From Luteimonas sp. 9C (GTDB lineage: Bacteria; Pseudomonadota; Gammaproteobacteria; Xanthomonadales; Xanthomonadaceae): a stretch of DNA of 64,000 nt. The position numbers and the translations under genes are program-made. Positions 24,916-33,103 of this stretch are shown here, in pieces. How positions within the stretch are numbered: position 1 is the stretch's first letter; each line of letters starts with the position of its first letter. The notes under the pieces are model-generated. The model had not been told where the DNA came from and searched no databases. It saw nothing but the letters and a program-made list of their open reading frames with translations. The stretch covers positions 124,001-188,000 of the forward strand of contig NZ_LR733313.1 in assembly GCF_902506295.1 (NCBI RefSeq), in the 5' to 3' direction.

Positions 24916-25495
24916 GGGTGACTCCGGCCCGGACCAGATCGCCGGGCGTGTTGAGGTTGCCGAAGCGCACCTGCGCGAAGCGTACGGTCCGCATGCCGAG
25001 TGCGCGCTGCAGACCGCGCACGGAGAAGTCGTCGCTGGTCAACGCGTTCGCCGCGGCCACGCGCAAGGCGTCGACCAGCCACAGCGCGACCAGCGGTTGC
25101 AGACCGTCGTCGTTCTCGGCGCGCGCGCCGGTGTCGCCGGCCGCATCGATCAACCGCGCGAGCACCGACGCATCGACACGCAGCGCATCCACCGGCAGCG
25201 TGAACAGCCACGGGGTCGTGACCGCCGCCGCGAGCGCGTCGAGACCGGACAAGGGGCCGGTCCCGGGATGGCGATCGGGAATCGCGTCGATGCCGATCCC
25301 GGCATACCGTTGGAGGTCGCGATTGGCACTGACCAGCACGCGCGTGGCGCGCGGTGCGAAACCGTCGTGGAGCCGTTCAACCTGGACCATGCCATCGCGC
25401 AGCAACCACGCTTTGTCCAGGCCGCCCAGTCGCGTCGCGCGCCCGCCGGCCAGCAGGCCGACGGTCAACGTGTCGCGGGACGGCGGCGGGATCAC
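24908..25495 (-). CDS. mobA: Molybdenum cofactor guanylyltransferase MobA
   Basis: Attaches GMP to molybdopterin to form the MGD cofactor used by DMSO-reductase-family enzymes. The 195-residue product starts with the nucleotide-binding signature [18 protein letters not shown] and carries [17 protein letters not shown] and [11 protein letters not shown], where the metal-binding Asp sits in the family. The GTG start at 25495 overlaps the der stop (GTGA), so mobA is translationally coupled to der. Confidence 0.93.
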   Translation of the reverse strand: MIPPPSRDTLTVGLLAGGRATRLGGLDKAWLLRDGMVQVERLHDGFAPRATRVLVSANRDLQRYAGIGIDAIPDRHPGTGPLSGLDALAAAVTTPWLFTLPVDALRVDASVLARLIDAAGDTGARAENDDGLQPLVALWLVDALRVAAANALTSDDFSVRGLQRALGMRTVRFAQVRFGNLNTPGDLVRAGVTHD

Positions 25496-26904
25496 TTGCG
25501 CTTGACGTGCCGGATCAGCCGCTTCTTCTTCGCCAGCTGGCGATCGCTCAGGACGTTCTTCTTGTCCTTGTAGGGGTTGTCACCCTCGCGGAACAGGAAG
25601 CGTACCGGCGTGCCGACGAGCTTGAAGCGCTTGCGGAAGAAGTTCTCCAGATAGCGCTTGTAGCTGTCGGGCAGCGTCCGCAGGCGGTTGCCGTGGACGA
25701 TGATCGTCGGCGGATTCTCACCACCCGGATGCGCATAGCGCAGCTTCGGCGCGTGACCGCGCACGACCGGCGGCGGATTGGTCTCGTAGGCGATCTCGAG
25801 CGCCTTGGTGACTTCCGAGGTGCCGAACTTGTAGTTGGCCGACGCATGCGCGCGGTGGATCGCCTGAAACAGTTCGCGCAGGCCCGAGCCGTGCTTGGCG
25901 CTGATGCGCACCGCTTCCGCCCACGGCACGAAGGCCAGCTTGCGCGAGAGCAGCGCTTCGGTCTGTTCGCGCTGGTAGTCGGTCAGGCCGTCCCACTTGT
26001 TGACCGCGACGACGAGCGCGCGGCCGGAATCGAGCACCGCGCCGAGCACGCTGGCGTCCTGGTCGGTCACGCCTTCGCTGGCGTCGATCATCACCACCGA
26101 CACCTGCGAATGCTCGATCGCCTGCAGCGTCTTGATGATGGAGAACGTCTCGACCGCCTCGTCCACCTTCGACTTGCGGCGGATGCCGGCGGTGTCGACC
26201 AGGCGGTACTTGCGACCGTCGCGTTCGAGATCGACCTCGATCGAATCGCGCGTGGTGCCGGCGACTTCGGAGGCGATCATCCGCTCTTCGCCGAGGATGC
26301 GGTTGACCAGCGTCGACTTGCCCACGTTCGGGCGGCCGACGAAGGTCACGCGGACGCGCTCGGGGTCGCTGTCGAGCTGCTCGGACTGGCCCACTTCCGG
26401 CAGCTTTTCGAGGATCTCGTCGACCAGCTCGTCGATGCCGTGGCGGTGCGCGGACGAAATCGCATGCGTGTCGGTGAAGCCGTAGCGCGAGAAGTCGGCC
26501 TCGGCCGCGCGCGCATCCAGTCCGTCGGTCTTGTTGATGACCAGGAAGGTGGGTTTGTCGATCTTGCGCAGCCAGCGCAGGATCTCGTCATCGAGCGCGG
26601 ATGCGCCTTCACGGCCATCGACGACGAACAGCACGAGATCCGCTTCGGCCGCGGCGGCGCGCGACTGCTTCGCGGTCGGACCGGCCAGGCCGGTGCCTTC
26701 CAGATGCACGTTCTCGCCGGCGATACCGCCCGTGTCCACCAGCGCGAACGGAACGTCCGGGTTGAGCCTGCACACGCCGTAATGGCGGTCGCGGGTAACC
26801 CCCGGCTCGTCGTGGACGAGCGCGTCGCGGGTGCGGGTCAGCGCGTTGAACAGCGTCGATTTGCCGACGTTGGGGCGGCCCACGAGGGCGACGAGGGGAA
26901 GCAT
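25492..26904 (-). CDS. der: Ribosome biogenesis GTPase Der
   Basis: Essential double GTPase acting in 50S subunit assembly. The 470-residue product has two G domains: P-loop [14 protein letters not shown] at residues 8-21 with VDTGG and NKTDG, and a second P-loop [14 protein letters not shown] near residue 190 with VDTAGIRRK and NKWDG. A C-terminal KH-like domain ends in a basic tail ([12 protein letters not shown]). Full length and intact. It follows bamB (111-base gap) and runs into mobA-moeA. Confidence 0.97.
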   Translation of the reverse strand: MLPLVALVGRPNVGKSTLFNALTRTRDALVHDEPGVTRDRHYGVCRLNPDVPFALVDTGGIAGENVHLEGTGLAGPTAKQSRAAAAEADLVLFVVDGREGASALDDEILRWLRKIDKPTFLVINKTDGLDARAAEADFSRYGFTDTHAISSAHRHGIDELVDEILEKLPEVGQSEQLDSDPERVRVTFVGRPNVGKSTLVNRILGEERMIASEVAGTTRDSIEVDLERDGRKYRLVDTAGIRRKSKVDEAVETFSIIKTLQAIEHSQVSVVMIDASEGVTDQDASVLGAVLDSGRALVVAVNKWDGLTDYQREQTEALLSRKLAFVPWAEAVRISAKHGSGLRELFQAIHRAHASANYKFGTSEVTKALEIAYETNPPPVVRGHAPKLRYAHPGGENPPTIIVHGNRLRTLPDSYKRYLENFFRKRFKLVGTPVRFLFREGDNPYKDKKNVLSDRQLAKKKRLIRHVKRK

Positions 26905-26960
26905 GCGGCGGATTCCGTTCGAATAGGTGTTGCGTGTGGCGCGGGCAGGCCCGGAAACAC

Positions 26961-26993
26961 ACGGCCCCGGGCAGGAAAGCTGCCCGGGGCCGT
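26961..26993. terminator. Strong hairpin between bamB and der
   Basis: A 14-base-pair perfect stem (26961-26974 with 26980-26993, arms ACGGCCCCGGGCAG and CTGCCCGGGGCCGT) with loop GAAAG. Neither strand has a proper T run after it. It may be a 3-prime-end hairpin of the bamB message or a partial terminator, so der could be reached by read-through. Confidence 0.5.
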
Positions 26994-27015
26994 TATTGTC
27001 GCACTTGCGGCGGAA

Positions 27016-28236
27016 TTACTGGGACAGACGCCAGGCGGTCACGTCGCCGTCGACGTTCTGGACCACCAGCACGCCGTCGGCGACGACCAGCGCAGCCCGG
27101 ATCGGGTCGCGTCCCGCACGCTGGCGCGCGACGAATTCGCCGTCGTCGAGACGCATCCAGTGCAGATAGCCGTCGTAGTCGCCGACCACGGCGTAGTCAC
27201 CCTGGATCACCGCGCCGGTCAGGTTGCGACGCGCCAGCGCTGGCTGCTGCCACGCGGCGGTGCCGCTGTACTTGTCGAGCGCCCACACCGTGCCGCTGGC
27301 ATCGGTGACGACCACGCGCTGCGGCGACAGGCCGGGACGGTTCGCGCCGCCGTGTTCGCTGACCCACAGCGGACGGCCGCTGGGGCCTTCGAGCGCCATC
27401 GTGCGGTTGCGGTAGCTGCTGGCGAACAGCACGGCTTCGTCGAGCACCGGCGTGCCGTCGACATCGGACATGCGCTCGAGTTCGGTGCGACCGTCGGGCT
27501 GCGCCACTGCCTGTTCCCACAGCGTACGGCCGTCGGAGAGCGACAGCGCGGCGATGGTGCCGTCGTCGTTGCCGACGAACACGAAGCCCGGGCCGAGCAC
27601 CGGCGCGTCGTTGCCGCGCACGGTCAGCGACGGCAGCTCGCGCACCCAGAACCAGCGGCGTTCGCCACTGGCGACGTCGAACGCGGTCACGCGGCCATCG
27701 TTGGACCGCACCAGCACGACGCCCTGCCCGATCGCGGGCGCGGCGATGACTTCGTTGGACACCTTGGCAGTCCAGCGCTCGGCGCCGGTGGCGGCGTCGA
27801 GCGCCACCACTTCGCCATCGAGGCTGCCGGCCACGACCAGACCCTCGCCGACGCCCGGGCCACCGCTCAATCGCAGGTCCGAGTCGTAGCTCCAGACCGA
27901 AGCACCGGTCTGCAGATCGAATGCACGCACACCGCCCTTGATCGCGGCGACGTAGACGCGGCCATCGGCCACGGCCGGCGACTGGCGTACGCCGAGGCGG
28001 CCTTCACCCTTGCCGGCGTTGGCCGACCACAGGCGCGACACGCTCAGCGTCTCGTTGATGTCGGTCAGCGGCGCAGGCTCGGTGAGCGCCTTCGCCTGGG
28101 CCTTCTCGCTGTTGCCGAACCAGCCACGCACGGTGCTGCAGCCGGTGACGGTCATCACGCACAGCGCGATCGCCGCAATCCGCGTAACGCGGGCCGGCGC
28201 AAGGAAAGACGCGGCGCGCGCGGTCTGGTCGGTCAT
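27016..28236 (-). CDS. bamB: Outer membrane protein assembly factor BamB
   Basis: Lipoprotein of the BAM complex that folds outer-membrane beta-barrels. The 406-residue product has a lipoprotein signal with lipobox VTGC (Cys33) and then an eight-bladed PQQ-like propeller: repeats such as GRVYVAAIKGGVRAFDLQTG, VVAGSLDGEVVALDAATGAERW and GFVFVGNDDGTIAALSLSDGRTLW. The ATG overlaps the yfgM stop by one base (TGATG), so the two are coupled. The yfgM-bamB-der order is the conserved gammaproteobacterial one. Confidence 0.95.
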   Translation of the reverse strand: MTDQTARAASFLAPARVTRIAAIALCVMTVTGCSTVRGWFGNSEKAQAKALTEPAPLTDINETLSVSRLWSANAGKGEGRLGVRQSPAVADGRVYVAAIKGGVRAFDLQTGASVWSYDSDLRLSGGPGVGEGLVVAGSLDGEVVALDAATGAERWTAKVSNEVIAAPAIGQGVVLVRSNDGRVTAFDVASGERRWFWVRELPSLTVRGNDAPVLGPGFVFVGNDDGTIAALSLSDGRTLWEQAVAQPDGRTELERMSDVDGTPVLDEAVLFASSYRNRTMALEGPSGRPLWVSEHGGANRPGLSPQRVVVTDASGTVWALDKYSGTAAWQQPALARRNLTGAVIQGDYAVVGDYDGYLHWMRLDDGEFVARQRAGRDPIRAALVVADGVLVVQNVDGDVTAWRLSQ

Positions 28237-28868
28237 CAGGATTCAACCTCGGGTTCGTCCGGCGTACCGCCGACTTCGGAAAGCTTGAGTTCGAGCAGGC
28301 CGCGCTGCTGCGCGGCGCTGTCGAGCTGGCGCAGGGCCTGCGCGTAATCGGTGCGGGCCTGCTCGGTCTGCTTGAGTGCGAAATGCGCGTCGCCGCGGGC
28401 TTCCAGCGACACGGCATCCTCGGCGTCGGCGAGCAGCTTGACCGCGTCCTCGCCGCGGCCGGCATCGGTCAGCAGGCGCGCGAGACGCTGCTTGACGACC
28501 GCCGCTACGCCCGGCTCAGCGCCCTTGACGGCTTCCAGCGTCGCGATCGCAGCGTCGCGATCCCCCTTGTCCACCTGCGCCTTGGCGAGCTGCAGTGCGG
28601 CCAGTTCGCTATACGCGGTGTCCGGCAGGCCGGCTACGGTCTGCGAGGCCTTGTCGAACTCGCCGGAGCGGATGTCCAGCAGCGCACGCTGGTACGCCGT
28701 GTGCTGTTCGACGGCCTCTGCGTGCGTGCGGTTCTTCCAGTACTGCCAGCCGCCGATGATCGCGGCGCCGACCACCAGGCCACCCAGCAGTCCCAGCGCG
28801 TTGTCGCGAAGCCAGGCCTTGACCCGCTCCCCTTGCTCGCGTTCGTCCAGCAACTCGTCAATCGCCAT
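28236..28868 (-). CDS. yfgM: YfgM-type ancillary SecYEG translocon subunit
   Basis: A 210-residue single-pass inner-membrane protein. After a short cytoplasmic start (MAIDELLDEREQGERVKAWLRDN) there is one membrane helix (ALGLLGGLVVGAAIIGGWQYW). A periplasmic TPR-like region follows (residues 50-200; QLAKAQVDKGDRDAAIATLEAV, DAHFALKQTEQARTDYAQAL). YfgM works with PpiD and periplasmic chaperones at the translocon in E. coli. Directly upstream of bamB. Confidence 0.9.
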   Translation of the reverse strand: MAIDELLDEREQGERVKAWLRDNALGLLGGLVVGAAIIGGWQYWKNRTHAEAVEQHTAYQRALLDIRSGEFDKASQTVAGLPDTAYSELAALQLAKAQVDKGDRDAAIATLEAVKGAEPGVAAVVKQRLARLLTDAGRGEDAVKLLADAEDAVSLEARGDAHFALKQTEQARTDYAQALRQLDSAAQQRGLLELKLSEVGGTPDEPEVES

Positions 28869-28906
28869 ATGGTCTCTACGCCCGCCATCGGATGCGGGTC
28901 AAACGG

Positions 28907-28948
28907 AAAAAAGAAGGCGCGCGGGACCCCGCATCGACGCGGTGGTCC
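28907..28948 (-). terminator. Possible terminator between rodZ and yfgM
   Basis: On the minus strand GGACC-a-CCGC pairs with GCGGGGTCC (28924-28948, one bulged base). This is followed after about 10 bases by TTCTTTTTT (28907-28915 region). The gap between hairpin and T run makes this weaker than a standard terminator. It separates ndk-rlmN-pilF-rodZ from yfgM-bamB. Confidence 0.4.
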
Positions 28949-28971
28949 GGAACCCGGCGCGGTCGCCCGGG

Positions 28972-29805
28972 TTATTCGGCAGCCGGCGCCAGCGCGCCGT
29001 CGGAGGATACCGTAAAGCGTGCCACGTTGGCCCGCTGGAACCGGGACAGATCCTGAACGTCGCCACCGCTCGATACTTCGACGGCAGTGGCATTGCCGAG
29101 CTTGACGCGGCTGACGGTGCCCGCCTCGAAGCGGCGTTCCTGGCCGGCCTGCACCAGCGCCTGTTCGACCTGCGCGCCATCGGGACCGATCACCTCGATC
29201 CAGCTGTCGCCACTGAAGCGCAGGACGAGCGCTCCAGAATTCTGCGCGCCGGACTCGGCGACGGCCTGCGACGCAGGCGCGCGCTTGGGCAATGCGCCCA
29301 GCGAGGCGGTCACCGGCGTCGGCCGCGCAGGCCGCACGTCCTCGACGGCGCTCTGGAGGTTTCCGTCGAGGCCCAGCGATGCGGTTTCGACCGGACGGGT
29401 GTTGTCGACGTGCGAACGCGTCGCCACCCAGACCGGCACCGCGATCAGCGCGGTGATCACCACATAGACGGCGCGGCCCATGGCCTTGTCGAGCATCCGC
29501 TGCATCGGCGGGGTATAGGTGCGCGGGGTGAGCACCGGTTGACGGGCATGGGCGTCCGAAACGCCGTCGGCCAACGATTCCGGCAGCTTCAGCAAGCGCA
29601 GGTAGCTGCGCAGCTGGCCACGAATGAACACCGGGGCGCCGAGGCGGTCCCAGTTCTCCGCTTCGAGCGCCTCGACGACACGCAGTTGCATCCGCAGACG
29701 GGCCGCGACATCGGCAATCGCCAGCCCTTCCGCCATGCGCGCCTCGCGCAGACGCTCTCCGACCCCAGGCGACGTCGCTGGCATGGTCTGGCTCGAAGAA
29801 CTCAT
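28972..29805 (-). CDS. rodZ: Cytoskeleton protein RodZ
   Basis: Bitopic membrane protein linking MreB to the cell-wall elongation machinery. The 277-residue product has a Cro/HTH_25 domain at residues 14-80 (GERLREARMAEGLAIADVAARL, FIRGQLRSYLRLL), one membrane helix around residues 112-132 (AVYVVITALIAVPVWV), a proline-rich linker and a C-terminal DUF4115-like domain (LVLRFSGDSWIEVIGPDGAQV). Its ATG overlaps the pilF stop (ATGA). The missing ispG-hisS between rodZ and yfgM is a difference from E. coli. Confidence 0.93.
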   Translation of the reverse strand: MSSSSQTMPATSPGVGERLREARMAEGLAIADVAARLRMQLRVVEALEAENWDRLGAPVFIRGQLRSYLRLLKLPESLADGVSDAHARQPVLTPRTYTPPMQRMLDKAMGRAVYVVITALIAVPVWVATRSHVDNTRPVETASLGLDGNLQSAVEDVRPARPTPVTASLGALPKRAPASQAVAESGAQNSGALVLRFSGDSWIEVIGPDGAQVEQALVQAGQERRFEAGTVSRVKLGNATAVEVSSGGDVQDLSRFQRANVARFTVSSDGALAPAAE

Positions 29806-30614
29806 GGTGGACTGGTTTCCCTTGGCTGTAGGTTCGATGCAGCCGGAAACTCCGCCTGCAAGCGTCGCTGGTATCGGTCGGCGGCCCCTGTGTCGCCGAG
29901 CGCGGTTTCGATCTGCACCGCAAGTTGCAATGCTGCCGCAGTTGCGGGGGCCGCGGCAAGCCGTCGCTGCGAAAAAGCCCGCGCGTCGAAGTACCGACGT
30001 TCGCCCATGAGGTAGCGCGACATCGTGTCGAGTGCGACCAGGTTCACAGGATCGAGCTCCAGCGACGCGCGGAGATCCCGTTCCACGCGCGTCATCTCCC
30101 CCGCCGTCATGGCGCAGGCACCCGCGTTGGCGAGGGCGCCGGACGGATCACCGTAGGCGGGGTCACGCACCGCGGCATCGAAATAGGCCAGCGCATCGGT
30201 TGCGCGACCATTGCGGCACAGCCAGGTGCCGTAATTGTTGAGGTAGGCGCCCTGGTCGGGCGCACGCTCTGCTGCCGCCTTGTAGTAGCCGCCCGCCTGC
30301 GCGCTGCGACCGCGACGGTCTTCGATCACCGCCAGCAGCGTATTCGCATCGGCCGCGGTGCCTTCGCCCTTCAGCGCGCCGCGGGCCGCGCGCGCGGCAG
30401 CATCGAAGTCGCCGGCGTCGAATGCGCGAGACGCCAGCGCCAGCTGGTTACGGGCTTCTTCCCCACGACGGAACTGGGCATTGCCCCGGGTCTCGTAGGT
30501 CCGCACGTCGGGGCGGAAATCGCTCTTGCCGCTGGGCTTGACGAAATCGAGGCGTGAACAGCCGGCCAACGCCAGCAGGAGAACGACGGAGACGGCAGCC
30601 TCAGGCAGCCGCAT
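29802..30614 (-). CDS. pilF: Type IV pilus biogenesis/stability lipoprotein PilF (PilW)
   Basis: A 270-residue TPR lipoprotein, the pilotin needed for outer-membrane secretin assembly in type IV pili. The signal ends in the lipobox LALAGC (Cys19). TPR units follow through residues 60-250, including [27 protein letters not shown], a typical PilF stretch. The ATG at 30614 is preferred because it gives the lipoprotein signal; it lies 14 bases inside the rlmN 3-prime end. With fimX in the same window this supports a type IV pilus in this organism. Confidence 0.9.
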   Translation of the reverse strand: MRLPEAAVSVVLLLALAGCSRLDFVKPSGKSDFRPDVRTYETRGNAQFRRGEEARNQLALASRAFDAGDFDAAARAARGALKGEGTAADANTLLAVIEDRRGRSAQAGGYYKAAAERAPDQGAYLNNYGTWLCRNGRATDALAYFDAAVRDPAYGDPSGALANAGACAMTAGEMTRVERDLRASLELDPVNLVALDTMSRYLMGERRYFDARAFSQRRLAAAPATAAALQLAVQIETALGDTGAADRYQRRLQAEFPAASNLQPRETSPP

Positions 30615-31773
30615 CGACACCTGGACCGCCCTGGGATTCGAGACGCTTGAGATGTTCGGCCTGCCGACGCGTGCGATCGGCGACCTGGCCCTTGAGCTGA
30701 CCGCAGGCCGCATCGATGTCGTCGCCACGGGTGCGACGCACCGGTGCGATGCGACCCGATTCGTTGAGCAGCTTCTGGAACCGGCGGATCGTCGCGTCGT
30801 CCGGGCGTTCGTAACGCGTACCCGGGAACGGATTGAACGGAATCAGATTGACCTTCGCCGCATCCTTCATCTGCAGGCGGTTGTCGAACTCGCGCATCAA
30901 CCGGGCCAGCTCGCGCGCGTGCTGCGGCTGATCGTTGACGTCCCGCATCAACGTATATTCGAAGGTGATCGACTCGCCGCGCTTGCGCTGGGCGTAGCGT
31001 ACGCAGGCCTCCATCAGCTCGGCGATGGGGTACTTCTTGTTGAGCGGCACCAGTTCGGTGCGCAACGCGTCGTTGGCCGCATGCAGCGACACCGCCAGCG
31101 ACACGTCACTGACTTCGGCGAGCTTGTCGATCATCGGCACCATACCGGCGGTCGACAGCGTCACCCGCTTGTTCGCCAGGCCGTAGCCGAGGTCGTCGCG
31201 CATGATGCTCATCGCGCGGACGACGTTGTCGAAATTCATCAGCGGCTCGCCCATGCCCATCATCACGACGTTGGTCAGGCGACGCTGCTTGTGCGGCACG
31301 TTGCCCAAATGCCGCGCCGCCACCCAGACCTGGCCGATGATCTCGGCGGTCGACAGGTTGCGGTTGAAGCCCTGGGTCGCGGTGGAACAGAACTGGCAGT
31401 TGAGCGCGCAGCCCACCTGCGACGACACGCACAGCGTGCCGCGGTTCTTGTCGGGGATGTAGACGGTTTCGATCGCGTTCTTGCCGTCCATCGCCAGCAG
31501 CCACTTGTGCGTGCCGTCGGTGGAGGGCTTCTCGAACTGCACCTGCGGCACGCGGACTTCAGCATGCGCCTCGAGCTTGGCGCGCAGCACCTTGCCCAGG
31601 TCCGTCATGTCGTTGAAATCGGTGACGTAGCGGTGATGGATCCACTTCATGATCTGGTGGGCGCGGAAGCGCTTTTCGCCGAGGGTCTCGGCGAAAAAGC
31701 GCTCCATGCCCTCGCGGTCGAGGTCGAGCAGGTTCTGCTTGGCGACGGTGGCGTCGATGGCGACCTCGGTCAC
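30601..31773 (-). CDS. rlmN: Dual-specificity 23S rRNA/tRNA (adenine-C2)-methyltransferase RlmN
   Basis: Radical SAM enzyme methylating A2503 of 23S rRNA and A37 of some tRNAs. The 390-residue product has the CxxxCxxC iron-sulfur motif in [16 protein letters not shown] and the [12 protein letters not shown] segment. The second catalytic cysteine is in [12 protein letters not shown] near the C-terminus. The start codon is a GTG at 31773. It sits 11 bases after ndk and overlaps pilF, matching the conserved ndk-rlmN-pilF-rodZ order. Confidence 0.97.
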   Translation of the reverse strand: MTEVAIDATVAKQNLLDLDREGMERFFAETLGEKRFRAHQIMKWIHHRYVTDFNDMTDLGKVLRAKLEAHAEVRVPQVQFEKPSTDGTHKWLLAMDGKNAIETVYIPDKNRGTLCVSSQVGCALNCQFCSTATQGFNRNLSTAEIIGQVWVAARHLGNVPHKQRRLTNVVMMGMGEPLMNFDNVVRAMSIMRDDLGYGLANKRVTLSTAGMVPMIDKLAEVSDVSLAVSLHAANDALRTELVPLNKKYPIAELMEACVRYAQRKRGESITFEYTLMRDVNDQPQHARELARLMREFDNRLQMKDAAKVNLIPFNPFPGTRYERPDDATIRRFQKLLNESGRIAPVRRTRGDDIDAACGQLKGQVADRTRRQAEHLKRLESQGGPGVDAAA

Positions 31774-31784
31774 GATGGCATCCC

Positions 31785-32210
31785 TCAGCGGGAAACGACT
31801 TCGTCGTTCTTGAAGAAGTACGCGATCTCGGTCTGCGCGTTCTCGACCGAATCCGAGCCGTGGGCGGCGTTGGCATCGATGGAGTCGGCGAAGTCGGCGC
31901 GGATCGTGCCCGGCGCGGCGTCCTTCGGATTGGTGGCGCCCAGCAGGTCGCGGTGCGCGGCCACGGCGTTCTCGCCTTCCAGGGCCTGGATCATCACCGG
32001 GCCGGAGGTCATGAACTCGACCAGCGCGCCGAAGAACGGACGCTCCTTGTGCACGGCGTAGAAGCCCTCGGCTTCTTCACGGGTCAGCTGCTTGTACTTG
32101 GCGGCCACGATCTTCAGGCCGGCCTTTTCGAAGCGGGAATAGATCTCGCCGATCACGTTCTTGGCAACGGCATCGGGCTTGACGATGGAAAGAGTGCGCT
32201 CGAGCGCCAT
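31785..32210 (-). CDS. ndk: Nucleoside-diphosphate kinase
   Basis: Balances nucleoside triphosphate pools. The 141-residue product begins [21 protein letters not shown] and carries the active-site His in [16 protein letters not shown], with the ATP-binding [14 protein letters not shown]. Length is normal. The ATG at 32210 is used; the frame is open further upstream but that extension is not ndk-like. It is the first gene of the ndk-rlmN-pilF-rodZ run, and a terminator-like hairpin lies in its leader. Confidence 0.97.
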   Translation of the reverse strand: MALERTLSIVKPDAVAKNVIGEIYSRFEKAGLKIVAAKYKQLTREEAEGFYAVHKERPFFGALVEFMTSGPVMIQALEGENAVAAHRDLLGATNPKDAAPGTIRADFADSIDANAAHGSDSVENAQTEIAYFFKNDEVVSR

Positions 32211-32267
32211 CTGGTGTTCTCCGGTCTGGAATGGGGCCGTCCACTCCGGAACGGCCGAGTCTACATG

Positions 32268-32294
32268 GAAAAACCCGCGCCGAAACGCGGGTTT
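32268..32294 (-). terminator. Terminator-like hairpin in the ndk leader
   Basis: On the minus strand AAACCCGCG and CGCGGGTTT (32271-32294, 6-base loop) are followed by TT, giving a run of five T. The hairpin ends about 58 bases before the ndk ATG. A second hairpin (32235-32240 with 32251-32256, GGCCGT/ACGGCC) lies between it and the gene. No minus-strand gene lies upstream that would need this terminator, so it may be an attenuator. Confidence 0.45.
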
Positions 32295-32395
32295 AGCCAA
32301 CATGGCTGCGACAATTCTAACGTATCTGCCGCAACTTCGCCGAGAACGGACCGGGCTCCGGTCATTGACGCGTCAGCCGCCCCGCCCCCAGAATC

Positions 32396-32409
32396 CAAAC
32401 AAGCGTTTG
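32396..32409. promoter_or_regulatory. PsrA-type palindromic operator
   Basis: CAAACAAGCGTTTG is a perfect inverted repeat (CAAAC, 4-base spacer, GTTTG), 20 bases upstream of the TetR-family start codon. It fits the published PsrA site form (G/C)AAAC(N2-4)GTTT(G/C). The position suggests autorepression relieved by fatty acyl ligands. Confidence 0.6.
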
Positions 32410-32429
32410 ATCGAGGCACCCAGTTCGCC

Positions 32430-33050
32430 ATGGCCAGTACCGCCCAGTTCTCCACCAAGGACAAGATTCTCGGCGCCGCCGAGGAACTGTTCGCGACCCA
32501 CGGGTTCGCGGGGACCTCGCTGCGCCAGGTGACCAGCCGGGCCGACGTCAATATCGCGGCGGTCAACTACCACTTCGGCAGCAAGGAGAACCTCGTCAAC
32601 GAGGTGTTCCGACGCCGGATGGACCAGATGAGCGCGCAGCGGCTCGCCCAGCTCAAGGCGGCGATGGCCGAGCGGCCCGGCGAGATCGAGCCGATCATCG
32701 CCGCCTTCGTCGAGCCCGCACTGGACATGGCCAGTGGCCGTGCCGGTAGCGGCGCGTTCGTCCGGGTGATCGCACGGGCCTATGTCGAGAAGAACGACGC
32801 CCTGCGCAAGTTCCTCTCCGAACAGTACGGCCACGTGCCGCGCGAGTTCGCAGGCGCCCTCGCCGTGTGCGTGCCGCAGCTCGGCAAGGCCGAGCTCTAT
32901 GGCCGCCTGGATTTCCTCGCCGGCGCACTGACGTACGCGATGGCCGATTTCGGCCTGATCAAGCGTCCGCCCGGCACCACCGAACACGCGCACCGGACCC
33001 GCATCGCCGGCGAACTGATCCGCTTCGCCGCTGCCGGGTTCCGCGCCTGA
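32430..33050 (+). CDS. psrA: TetR/AcrR family regulator, PsrA-like
   Basis: A 206-residue TetR-family repressor. The N-terminal helix-turn-helix is clear (ILGAAEELFATHGFAGTSLRQV, then NIAAVNYHFGSKENLVNEVF). The C-terminal ligand domain resembles Pseudomonas PsrA (FLSEQYGHVPREF, LDFLAGALTYAMADFG). PsrA controls fatty-acid degradation and responds to long-chain fatty acids. Immediate downstream beta-oxidation genes and the CAAAC-N4-GTTTG operator support this role. The symbol is by analogy. I chose the ATG at 32430 because it fits the family N-terminus. Confidence 0.72.
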   Translation: MASTAQFSTKDKILGAAEELFATHGFAGTSLRQVTSRADVNIAAVNYHFGSKENLVNEVFRRRMDQMSAQRLAQLKAAMAERPGEIEPIIAAFVEPALDMASGRAGSGAFVRVIARAYVEKNDALRKFLSEQYGHVPREFAGALAVCVPQLGKAELYGRLDFLAGALTYAMADFGLIKRPPGTTEHAHRTRIAGELIRFAAAGFRA

Positions 33051-33055
33051 CCACC

Positions 33056-33083
33056 AGCCCGGCCTGTGTCGGGTTTCTTTTTT
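33056..33083 (+). terminator. Terminator after the PsrA-like gene
   Basis: AGCCCGGC and GTCGGGTT (with two G-U pairs) around CTGT, followed by TTCTTTTTT. It lies between the regulator stop and the acyl-CoA gene, so the latter likely has its own promoter or depends on read-through. Confidence 0.6.
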
Positions 33084-33103
33084 GAAACAAAGGGATGGAG
33101 CAA

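Noticed and set aside
26961-26993. Considered as a strong terminator separating bamB from der
   Set aside because: The stem is excellent, but neither strand has a T run after it, so it was kept only as a hairpin of uncertain effect.
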